A stretch of DNA of 64,000 nucleotides, taken from contig RZZU01000015.1 in assembly GCA_009929735.1 (NCBI GenBank), forward strand, positions 1-64,000, written 5' to 3'. Made by a program: the position numbers and the translations under genes. Position 1 is the stretch's first letter, and every line of letters begins with the position of its first letter. The notes beneath the pieces were generated by a model. The model made no database searches. It saw only the letters and a list, made by a program, of their open reading frames with translations, and was not told the DNA's origin. This stretch comes from Clostridia bacterium (GTDB lineage: Bacteria; Bacillota; Clostridia; Lachnospirales; Anaerotignaceae). Positions 17,801-25,600 of this stretch are shown one piece after another.

Positions 17801-18300
17801 CTGGACACGCTTTTTTATGCTATCTGGGGGGGAATACGCCGTCCTACCTTACCATTGTTGCCCGTGGCGGCCATGGCGGTTATATGGAGCATTCAGACAA
17901 GGATATGGGACAGCTGCAAACCAAGGAGGATTTAATCGGCCGTATTCGCACCAGTCTTGGTGGGCGTGCGGCGGAAATTGTGTATTATGGCGAGGAAGAT
18001 GGCGTATCTACCGGCGCATCAGGCGATTTGGAACAGGCAACACGAGTCGCCCGTGCCATGATTTGCAATTATGGCATGGACGAGGCATTCGGGATGGCCG
18101 TTATGAGTGCCGAGGAAGCCAAGAATGGCCCGCTTGCTGCCAAAGTTTCCGAACGTGTCAGCGGCATCATCCGGGAGGAAATGAAGAACACGATTGATAT
18201 TATTACAAAAAATAAACACCGCATGGATCGCATGGTAAATGCGCTTCTGGAGAAAAACAAGCTTACCCGGGAAGAGATGGAAACACTGCTGGGGGAATAA
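14812..18300 (+). CDS. ClpN - Clp-type AAA - receiver-like - FtsH-type AAA - M41 protease fusion
   Basis: 1162-residue chimera (residue numbers count from an ATG two codons upstream). N-terminal Clp-repeat domain (about 1-145, with AVEHIFLGIL). A ClpA/B-type AAA module (about 195-400) has Walker A GPPGVGKT (236-243) and Walker B ILLFDEIEKAH. A middle region (about 510-670) resembles a response-regulator receiver (VLLDLS...ELPVYLLE...GARGKLTAP). An FtsH-type AAA module (about 725-930) has Walker A GPPGTGKT (771-778), IIFIDEIDAVGRAR, and an arginine-rich ALARRFDR. A zinc peptidase M41 has HESGH (997-1001) and third-ligand candidate D1074 in STGASGDLEQAT. The two membrane helices of ordinary FtsH are absent, so it should be soluble. 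The ATG at 14812 lies 8 nt after GGAGG; the earlier ATG is too close. Predicted: ATP-driven unfoldase-protease, perhaps phospho-regulated. Confidence 0.93.
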   Translation: MDSSITMQFVRMRAQAELAASHAGDLAVEHIFLGILKLAELQPEDITSKQKYHAGIKEDIRQVCALLSKGGIDSSRVRSQLRSMLRSYHFSENRDVKAEMMSLLNMAAQAASAKRLEEVTAAMVLTVILNDPIGVIGEVVPKRGNKPVSQNGEPAVAPLHKSEEQKPEEISEMGLGFLPELTGRIRTMRSKLLSTVRGQDHVVHAFAEGMFSAEVLAASDEKRKRPRAIFVFVGPPGVGKTFLAEQAAEALGIPYKRFDMSSFSDHQSYMNLIGFERSYQGAKAGTLTGFVKQHPHSILLFDEIEKAHLNTIHLFLQILDAGRLTDKYMDEDVFFKDTIIIFTSNAGRSLYEGDAKQNAAGIPRKTVLNAMETEKNPQTGQPFFPAAITSRMATGWPLLFNHLQANDLEKISAAEFNRFCELFKKQYGITVGGDDLLASTLLFAEGGQADARTLRAQTELFFKNEIFKLCRLFHVDSFLSVLERLESIRFEVDANHLHADVLPIFQNSEKAEILIFGTPWFAAVCEEKLHGFVFYQTTNRNEALKISGEKDIRLVLLDLSTRDEVVPQDGESGFLADLSAVTGTANAFDFSPMAAASIHEGNELFNAIRERLPELPVYLLETELFKIDSELLMSFVRAGARGKLTAPTDDFSVFEDELEDICQRMYMQSVAARMAGERKVLYFETAPKFTPDKKEVVIRVRNLQLKRALAAEDAGEVLTEAEKPNIRFADVIGAGEAKEELQFFINYLKNPKKFSAQGLKPPKGVLLYGPPGTGKTLLAKAMAGESGVAFIPAVASSFVTKYQGSGPESVRALFKKARRYAPAIIFIDEIDAVGRARGGSDSAHGEEMALNALLTEMDGFSVDPKRPVFVLAATNFDVEEGKGGMGTIDAALARRFDRKIMVDLPNKDDRRQYIEMMLKKNKAHTVTNQMIDRLAGRSTGMSLANMASVLELANRMAVKQNKPLEDGLLDEAFELSRFGAEKKWGHEYLERIARHESGHAFLCYLGGNTPSYLTIVARGGHGGYMEHSDKDMGQLQTKEDLIGRIRTSLGGRAAEIVYYGEEDGVSTGASGDLEQATRVARAMICNYGMDEAFGMAVMSAEEAKNGPLAAKVSERVSGIIREEMKNTIDIITKNKHRMDRMVNALLEKNKLTREEMETLLGE

Positions 18301-18508
18301 ACCGAACCTTTAACAAACATTGATTTTTCTGCTGAAAATAAACAGACGCATGGGTATATGGAGTTTTGGAGTAATGATGGGGCGCTGTTTTTAGGGAAAA
18401 GGCACTGTCTTAAGCATCTCAAGGTGCGTTGTAAACCGCCTCTGCAGCTGCTCAAATACAACAAAAGCGCATATATACAACATCGTTAATTTAATTAGTT
18501 ACTTCCGA

Positions 18509-18546
18509 AATGCCAAAGTGTAAATTCACGCTTTGGCGTTTTTTTA
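18509..18546 (+). terminator. intrinsic terminator after the chimeric protease gene
   Basis: AATGCCAAAG pairs with CTTTGGCGTT around a short loop, followed by seven T residues. The 18-nt core GCCAAAGTGTAAATTCAC (18512-18529) is repeated exactly at 20806-20823. The gap 18301-18508 holds nothing else I can support. Confidence 0.8.
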
Positions 18547-18619
18547 TCTGACCATATTGGCGCTGCATATAATGTAATCAGGGTAGTTGTAGGGTGGGAA
18601 TAGAAGGAAGGTGAAGCAA

Positions 18620-19129
18620 GTGCTCGTATTCTTTTTAACCATGGGCTGCATCATTGTCGCTCCATTGATCTTGTTTTTTGTTGTATATTTTACAGAAAAG
18701 GCTTTCTTTGCAATTCAAGATGTCGTTTCCGATCTAACACAATTAATAAACAGGCGACATCGTGACGGACGGCTGGTTTACCTGAAAACGCTGGAGGAAG
18801 AGCAGTTAATCCGCGCTGCGACGGCAGGAGAATCATATGCATTAGAATTCATCGCAGACCCAAAAACATTGGAACGCATAAGAAAAGAGACGTCAAGCGA
18901 AATGGTACGCCGGGAGATTTGCAATAAGCTTGGACATGAATGGGTATTGACACAAACAGAATTTCATCAGTGCTCCATGGGCAATGCCAGAGCCTCGGGA
19001 CAATATCTGGATAGCTGTTACGGGGTCGATTGTCAATTTTGCGATGCGCACAATAGGACGGAGTATATCTATAGCTGTCCAATTTGCGGTATGACAACCG
19101 TAACATTTACACCGCATAGTCAGGAATAA
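18620..19129 (+). CDS. membrane-anchored zinc-finger protein, unknown
   Basis: One strong N-terminal transmembrane helix (about residues 3-27) is followed by a charged cytoplasmic region and a cysteine/histidine-rich C-terminus: HEW...HQC...C...CQFCDAH...CPICG. These could form a zinc site. The GTG at 18620 is preferred because GGAAGG lies 8 nt before it; an earlier GTG at 18611 overlaps the ribosome site. Family unknown. It is the first of three zinc-ribbon proteins in a row after the protease gene. Confidence 0.75.
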   Translation: MLVFFLTMGCIIVAPLILFFVVYFTEKAFFAIQDVVSDLTQLINRRHRDGRLVYLKTLEEEQLIRAATAGESYALEFIADPKTLERIRKETSSEMVRREICNKLGHEWVLTQTEFHQCSMGNARASGQYLDSCYGVDCQFCDAHNRTEYIYSCPICGMTTVTFTPHSQE

Positions 19130-19272
19130 AAGCAAGGACATATTTTCGCAATTCTGAAATAGACCCAAGAAACGTAAGCCATGGCTAGTAAGCCAACAAC
19201 AGAAGGTGGAAATTTTGCGATGGTATCGGAAATGCCTGCGTAGATGAAATTATTTGGAGAGGAGAAAAACGT

Positions 19273-19500
19273 TTGTGGCAGTGTTTATTCAAAGGTCATG
19301 ATTGGGACGGCTGTACCTGTCGGTGCTGTGGTAAAATCACAGATACAAGGCATATTCCCGAGGACTACACCGATTGGAGCTGCGATTTGTGCAACAAATA
19401 TCATGATATGGAATGTGAAGATTGCGAAGGAGCTTATATTTCTGTTATAGATTGCGCCAAATGTGGCCATCTGGTAGATGAATTCGGACGATTGATGTAA
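19273..19500 (+). CDS. 75-aa double zinc-ribbon protein
   Basis: Very cysteine-rich small protein with four CxxC pairs (CTCRCC, CDLC, CEDC, CAKC) plus HDW, the pattern of two tandem zinc ribbons. It starts with TTG at 19273, preceded by GGAGAGGAG about 8-10 nt upstream. The frame stays open a little further upstream but has no better start. Function unknown; ribbons of this kind bind protein or RNA. Confidence 0.7.
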   Translation: MWQCLFKGHDWDGCTCRCCGKITDTRHIPEDYTDWSCDLCNKYHDMECEDCEGAYISVIDCAKCGHLVDEFGRLM

Positions 19501-19656
19501 AAATGAAGAAAGGTATCGATGGAATGCTTGATAGGGATAGCTGGGTTGAAGCACATCCGCTTAAAATGGTGCAAACTGAAAAGGCAAGAATTACTTACCC
19601 ATGTTGCCCAAAATGAACCGTCGAACAGAATTTTTCAATAAAGGGTGGTGAGTATA

Positions 19657-20793
19657 ATGAGTACAATAAAAGAAACTACAAATAAATGTGCTGTTTGCGG
19701 CAAAAAAAGCAGGCAGATTGTATTGACTTCGTACAGCTTATTGAGTGAGCCTGATTTAGATTTTCGTCCAGCACCGATGCTGCGTGCAACGATGAATTAT
19801 TGGCTAATGGAGTGTCCGAACTGCGGGTACGTGGCGAAAGATATTCGCAGATGGCCGTGTGTTTCTAAGAAAGCTTTGCGGCGGATTTACAGTAGTTTGG
19901 ATACAAGTCTACCTTATCTGGCGCATACCTTCCATAAACGCGCGCTGTATTGTGAGCATATCGGAAATACCTCTGGCGCATTGCGTGCGTATCTTTGCGC
20001 AGCTTGGGCCTGTGATGATGCGGAGGCGGATGACCATGCTATAAATCTGCGGATCAAATGCCTGGAGTTGGCACAGAGAAAGATGCACCACTGTCGCCGT
20101 CGTAAATGGCGTCAGTATATGCAGCTTATAGCTGATCTTTTGCGCCGCACGCAGAATGTAACAGACTTGCGCAAGTTGGATACGGGCGACCGTAGGCTGG
20201 ATTATTGCACCCGTGAGCTGCTGATTTATCAGAAATCTCTTGCTGAAAGAAATGATTTCTCAGCTCATAGTCGAGATGAAATTGATCTGGAACCCTTTGA
20301 TGATTTTTTTGAAAAGAAAACCAGCGAGCGTGCTGATCCGTCGCATGAACTTGAGGCATATCTGGCACAGGCATTATCTGGGCACCCAGAAGATCGAGCT
20401 GAAGCGTTAGCCGTGCTGGATGGTATGCGGCCTCATAAGCTGAATTTGCCGTACTACGCATATGATGCCGTGCTGCAGCGGCACAAGGGTGCGCCTGTGA
20501 ATATACAGAACCCATATAATGTTGCGGATCTTGCTAGGGTTGTAACCAGCGAATTTCTTGACATGATGGAAACCTTTGCCGTGCCGGATAACATAGCGTG
20601 TGAGCGGATTACCCTTCAAAATAAAATATGCATGGCAATCCTGTATGAGCTTTATACCAGCCCATATATTGAACAAAAATGGAAGAATTATGCCGATGCG
20701 CAGAAGCGGTTGTATCTAATGCGTGTGGATGATTTATTTTCCGATGACAGCTATCTGATCGGTTTCATCAAACCACGTATGCCTAATGAATAA
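19657..20793 (+). CDS. zinc-ribbon protein, DUF2225-like N-terminus
   Basis: 378-residue protein with an N-terminal split zinc ribbon (CAVC ... CPNCGYVAKDI) and between them the conserved-looking DLDFRPAPMLRATMNYW. This is a pattern I associate with DUF2225-like conserved bacterial proteins of unknown role. The rest is helical and TPR-like (HKRALYCEHIGNTSGALRAYLCAAWA), with a further helical C-terminus. The ATG at 19657 follows GGTGGTGAG. The gap between the previous gene and this one contains a possible 33-codon frame from 19503 ending in PCCPK that I do not call. Probably a scaffold or binding protein in the same block. Confidence 0.8.
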   Translation: MSTIKETTNKCAVCGKKSRQIVLTSYSLLSEPDLDFRPAPMLRATMNYWLMECPNCGYVAKDIRRWPCVSKKALRRIYSSLDTSLPYLAHTFHKRALYCEHIGNTSGALRAYLCAAWACDDAEADDHAINLRIKCLELAQRKMHHCRRRKWRQYMQLIADLLRRTQNVTDLRKLDTGDRRLDYCTRELLIYQKSLAERNDFSAHSRDEIDLEPFDDFFEKKTSERADPSHELEAYLAQALSGHPEDRAEALAVLDGMRPHKLNLPYYAYDAVLQRHKGAPVNIQNPYNVADLARVVTSEFLDMMETFAVPDNIACERITLQNKICMAILYELYTSPYIEQKWKNYADAQKRLYLMRVDDLFSDDSYLIGFIKPRMPNE

Positions 20794-20801
20794 AAAAATA
20801 G

Positions 20802-20838
20802 AAACGCCAAAGTGTAAATTCACACGTTGACGTTTTTT
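20802..20838 (+). terminator. terminator-like hairpin repeating the 18.5-kb sequence
   Basis: AAACGCCAAAGTG and CACACGTTGACGTTT form an imperfect stem with two mismatches, followed by seven T residues. Its 5' arm and loop are the same 18-mer as in the terminator at 18512-18529. Confidence 0.65.
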
Positions 20839-20923
20839 TATTCGGAAATATTTTTTTCAGATAAGATAGAGTCATCAAACAGTTACTACGGCACATTTGC
20901 ATCCCGAAAGGAGAGAACCTATC

Positions 20924-21742
20924 ATGATTTATTTTACGGGAGATATTCATGCTTACAACAGCATAGAAAAACTGTCGGAAACAAATTTCCCTGAACAAAA
21001 AGAGCTAACAAAATCCGACTATATGATTATTTGCGGCGATTTCGGGTGTGTCTGGGACGGCGGCAACCAGGATCGGTATTGGCAGGATTGGTTAGAGGAT
21101 AGGCCATTCACCACATTGTTTGTAGATGGAAATCATGAAAATTTTGATCTGCTGAATGACTATCCTGTCAATGAGTGGAATGGCGGAAAGGTGCACTTCA
21201 TCCGTCCTCATGTGATTCATCTGATGCGTGGACAAATTTACAACATAGATGAAAAGAGCATTTTTACAATGGGCGGTGCTGCTTGCCATGATATATGGAA
21301 CGGTGTACTTAACGTGGACGAACCTGATTTTGCCGTTAAATTAGATTATATGAAAAAGCGTAATATGTTCTTCCGTGTCAACCATTATTCTTGGTGGAAA
21401 GAAGAATTACCCTTGCAATCGGAGATGGAAACTGGCTATCAGAATCTTGAAAGATATGGTTTTACTGTGGATTATGTCGTTACGCATTGCCTTCCGGATA
21501 AATTCCATCTGTCCTTTGCTAAAGGCGAATATACGGCTGACAGCCTGACGCAGTTTTTTTCAATGCTTGATGAGAAAATCGATTGCAAACAATGGTTCTG
21601 TGGGCACTATCACACAAATCGGATTATGGACGATAGGCACACCGTGCTTTATGAAGCAATAATCGGCGAGAATCAATGGAATATCGCAAATAAAACGAAG
21701 CGAAAACAGATGCTAAAACAATTTTCTGAAAGGGGTGTGTGA
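20924..21742 (+). CDS. calcineurin-like metallophosphoesterase
   Basis: 272-residue phosphoesterase with all metal-site motifs in order: GDIHAY (DxH), CGDFGC (GD), DGNHENF (GNHE), THCLPDKFH, and CGHYHTNR (GHxH). These predict a two-metal hydrolase acting on phosphodiesters or phosphomonoesters; nucleotide, protein and RNA substrates are all possible. The ATG at 20924 has AAAGGAGAG upstream; an in-frame TTG at 20897 is rejected. It is followed at once by the HEAT-like gene. As a second possible phosphatase in the block it may act on the same regulatory circuit or on a nucleotide signal (inference). Confidence 0.92.
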   Translation: MIYFTGDIHAYNSIEKLSETNFPEQKELTKSDYMIICGDFGCVWDGGNQDRYWQDWLEDRPFTTLFVDGNHENFDLLNDYPVNEWNGGKVHFIRPHVIHLMRGQIYNIDEKSIFTMGGAACHDIWNGVLNVDEPDFAVKLDYMKKRNMFFRVNHYSWWKEELPLQSEMETGYQNLERYGFTVDYVVTHCLPDKFHLSFAKGEYTADSLTQFFSMLDEKIDCKQWFCGHYHTNRIMDDRHTVLYEAIIGENQWNIANKTKRKQMLKQFSERGV

Positions 21743-21743
21743 T

Positions 21744-22058
21744 ATGCCTTATGCGAACTGGAGGAGCGTGGACGACATGGCCGCTTTGCGAGGTGTAAGA
21801 CCTGATATGAGTAGAGAAGAGCTATTCGTTGTCGCATATAATGCACGTTCTGGTGCTGCAAGGAGAATCGCAGTAGTATACCTTGACGATCCGAAAATCA
21901 CACGTTCTTTTGCGCTGGAGGATTGTGATCCTATGGTGCGGCGGGGCCTGGCACGTAGATTAACGGATGCCAAGGCATTGCAGCAACTGCTAGAAGATTC
22001 CGATGGCTCTGTCAGAAAAGCGGCGGCTGATACGCTTGCAAAACTTCAACAAAAATGA
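21744..22058 (+). CDS. small HEAT-repeat-like protein
   Basis: 104-residue helical protein with repeats of the type FALEDCDPMVRRGLARRL and LLEDSDGSVRKAAADTLAKL, characteristic of short HEAT (PBS-lyase-like) repeats. The ATG at 21744 follows AGGGGTG and lies 1 nt after the phosphoesterase stop. HEAT-like proteins bind other proteins; it might scaffold the phosphoesterase. It appears to be the last intact gene of the block. Confidence 0.8.
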   Translation: MPYANWRSVDDMAALRGVRPDMSREELFVVAYNARSGAARRIAVVYLDDPKITRSFALEDCDPMVRRGLARRLTDAKALQQLLEDSDGSVRKAAADTLAKLQQK

Positions 22059-22242
22059 ATTGTCTAATCTCTACTTACGTATTGACAATGATCTAACTGC
22101 ACTTGCTTGTACTTCGGCAGGGTATCGTATTCCCTTGCGTATCAATCCTGAGGAAAATTTTAGGGAAACAGTTTCTGACAATTTTCTCCGTAGCAGTGGC
22201 ATTTTATTTTATTACCTAGCATGAAAAAGGAAGTAGAGGGGA

Positions 22243-22515
22243 ATGGCGATGAAGAGATTTGCGGTAGAATCACATAGAACAATAGAGGGAAGCGCTCTTA
22301 TTGTATGGCGGTGTGTTACCCGTGTCTCCAGCGAGTGCGATGCTCCAGCAATCTTGAAAACAGACGTAGAAGCAGTAGTTGTCAAAGCCATTCATCTTGT
22401 TTTGGGTGACCACGACAGAATGGTTCAGGTGTTGCAGGAGAATATTGAAACTGTTTTACAATTTAAGCATAAAATAAAACTTTTCTTTGTTTGTCGATTT
22501 TTTAGGGAGGAATAA
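22243..22515 (+). pseudogene. C-terminal fragment of a serine site-specific recombinase
   Basis: The frame reads IVWRCVTRV...C..PAILKTDVEAVVVKAI...VLQENIETVL, closely resembling the end of the recombinase zinc-ribbon domain in large serine recombinases (WRC-x-R ... C ... P-x-x-x-E-x-x-V...AI). The catalytic resolvase domain and the first cysteine pair of the ribbon are absent. The sequence between 22059 and 22242 holds only a short broken frame. It is preceded by GGAAGTAGAGGGGA, so it may be translated, but as a recombinase it is dead. It marks the right edge of the accessory block. Confidence 0.65.
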
Positions 22516-22672
22516 ATTTGTAATTATTCAGTTATTTTGTGGAAAATTATGCCTGAAAGTGATATAATATTAGCAAGATTTAATACTAGCTAACTGGTTT
22601 TAAAAAGAGGGGCGTGATTTGAAAATTGGTTTCTAAATGAGATACCTGTCAAAAAAATTGGAGGGGGTAGAC

Positions 22673-25600
22673 ATGAAACGTAAATCAGAAAACTTAGGTA
22701 AGGCAATATCTATCGCTGTAATTGCCTCAATGTTAGTTGCGCCTGTAAATGTAGTATTCGCTGCATCAACTGATATTCATGGACATTGGGCAGAAAAGAC
22801 AATTGCCCAATGGCAAGACAAGGGCTTGATTAGTGGTTACCAAGATGGAACCTTTAAGCCTAATAGCCCTTCAACAAGGGCTGAATTTACCCGCATTATG
22901 AACCAAGCTTTAGGCTTAAGCAGCAAAGGCGCGGTTGCTTTTTCTGATGTTTCCGCCAGTGATTGGTTCTATAATGATGTTGCCATTGCATTGGGAGAAG
23001 CATACACAGCAGGATACCCAGACGGTACATTTAAGCCAAACGAAACAATAACCAGAGCTCAGGCGGCTGTATTTATTGCAAATGCGATTGGTGCGTCAGG
23101 TGGTTCGGTTGCAGCCTTTACGGATTCTTCTGCTATCCCTGCATGGGCAAAGGACTCTGTAGGTGCAATTGTGGAAAAGGGCTATATGAGCGGTTATCCC
23201 GATGGAACCTTTCATCCAAATGCAGTTTTAACCAGAGCAGAAGCAGTTTCTACGTTAAATAGAATCATGGAAGCTGCGACAGAAGAAACCACGGTAACCG
23301 AAAAGGACGTTGTTGTTGATCAGGATGATACGAAGCTTGAAAATCAAACCATTGAAGGGAACTTAACCATTTCTGAAAAAGTTGGAGATGGCGAGGTTTA
23401 TTTAAGCAACGTTGAAATTAAAGGTGATTTAATTATTCAAGGCGGCGGAGATGACTCTATTTATACCGAAAACGTTGTTGTCGAGGGTAAGACTCTGTTA
23501 GACAAGAAAAATGTTCGCCTTCAAGTTTCAGGAAAAACAAATCTCTCTAAAGTAGAAATTAAAAAAGCGTGTAACCTTTCCGCAAGCAATTTTTCAGGGG
23601 AAGTAGGAACAATCACTATCACAGGGGCAATTTCTGATCAAACAACAATCGGCGTGCCTGCTGATAAATTGTATGTAGACGGAAAAGCAAATCTCTTGCT
23701 TAAAAAAGCGATTGGCAATGTTGTTGTGGATAAAGATGCAGCAGGAACTAAATTAGAATTGGACAAGGCTGCAAAAGTATCAACCCTTACGGTTGGTGGA
23801 AAAGTAGCACTGAGTGGTAGTGGCACGATTTCCACATTGGAAGCGAATGCCGGCGATATTACATACACCTCTGGTCTTACCATTTCCAAAACTGTAACAG
23901 CAAGCGGCGTAAAAGCGCCTTTAATAGCAATTACAAGCGGTGGTTCTTCTTCGGGTAGTTCCTCTGCAAGTAGTATTGCAAGCGTTAGTACGGCTGATGA
24001 ATTTGAAACTGCAATAGCTGACAATAATTTTTCCACGATTAATGTTACAGCTGATATAGCTGACGAAGTTGATGCAACTCGTACTGGAAGCAGAAGCCTT
24101 ACCATTAATTTTGGTACATATACCATGGGCGATGTTTCGATTACTGCATCGGCGGTAGCGGCGATTACTTTGAACGACAGCGGTGTGGGGGCTGCTGGGG
24201 CAAGCATTGCAAACCTTGATATTGATGCAGCAAATGCTCATGTTATAAATAACGTTCAAGTTATCGGCACAATTACGATTCTGGCAGTTTCCCACAGTAC
24301 GTTTGTTCAGCAGGATACAGCTTCTGTGGTAGATATGCGAGGGCAGGGAGCCTTGGAATTTCCAGCAGCAGTTTTTGGAGCTGGACCTTTGGCGCCACCA
24401 CCACCACCAGTTTTTATCCATACACCTTTGCCAGTTGGGTTAAGTGGTATCTTTGGTTCCATAGATGTACAGCAACCAAGTGCACGGCTTGACTTTGCAG
24501 GGGGCGCGCAGGTTGGTCAACTTAGTGTGGGCGCAGGCGCACCAGGTGGAATCTTTACCACTGGGGTAGGCGTTGGCATTGATCAAATCTTGGCTAGTGC
24601 AGGCTTTAGCGTTGGAGGCACCGGAACGATTACTGCTGTTGACACTATGGCAAATGGTGTTGCAGTTGGAGTAACTGGAGCGGCAAACGTGCAGGGTATT
24701 TATGCCGTAGGTGGTGTTACACCACCACTTATTACCAATACCTCTATTGGAATTGTGGCTTCGGGCGTTTTGCAAAAGGCTGCAGCACCTACAGGTCTAG
24801 TGCCTGTTACAGCAGATGCACCTAATGCCAATGGACTGATTTCTGGCACAACCTCAGAAATGGAATATAAAATAGCATCAGCTGGTGATGGGGACTATTT
24901 TACTTGCGCTGAGCCCTTCACACCCCTACTTGCAGGAACTTATCTTGTAAGGATAAAAGGACATGGAGCTTTATTGGCAAGTAATCCAGTGCAGGTTGTT
25001 ATAGATGCGCATCTAGCTCCCGTTACTAATATTCACTATGCAGTAGTAGGTAACAGCGTTAGATTATTGTTTGATGAACCTGCGGTTACTACCGGTATTG
25101 CAGCATACAATATCGAGTTTTCAAAGGATGCCGGAACGACATGGGGGAATTTATATGAAATTCCTATAAACTCTGGCTTCCTCTGTATTATGGAAGATAT
25201 TGCCAGGGGATTAACTGAATCAACTACCTACAATCGAGTAAGGGTAACAAGTGTAGCTGAAGAAGACAGTCGTTATATTGATACCGTGGTAACTGATACG
25301 GATATTTATGCCTTTACGGTTACAACTGAAGAAGCGCCAGCATTTACAATCACAAGAACAGCAAGTGGTATCTATACTTTGACCATTACAGATGCGATTG
25401 CTGTTGGTGCAATTTATGTTTTGGATGTATCGAAGGATGGTTCCACGCCTGAGGGATATCCGCTTGGATACGCAATACCTTATAATTCCTTTGATGGGAA
25501 CTGTAAGTATCTCATAGATTCTTCAAGAGATGCGTGCCCTATCGTTGACAGTTCTGCCTTTGTATTAAAAATGATTAGACCATATACAACGACTGATATG

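Noticed and set aside
7670..18300. Type VI secretion locus
   Set aside because: FHA, kinase, phosphatase and a Clp-like motor recall T6SS regulators, but no sheath, Hcp, VgrG or membrane-complex gene is present, and the Clp-like gene carries an FtsH protease half.
19244..19450. 68-codon frame beginning with ATG at 19244
   Set aside because: The overlapping frame from 19273 has four CxxC pairs and is clearly the coding one.
22003..22224. 73-codon frame after the HEAT-like gene
   Set aside because: Its first third overlaps the HEAT-like gene in another frame; no ribosome site and no recognised similarity.
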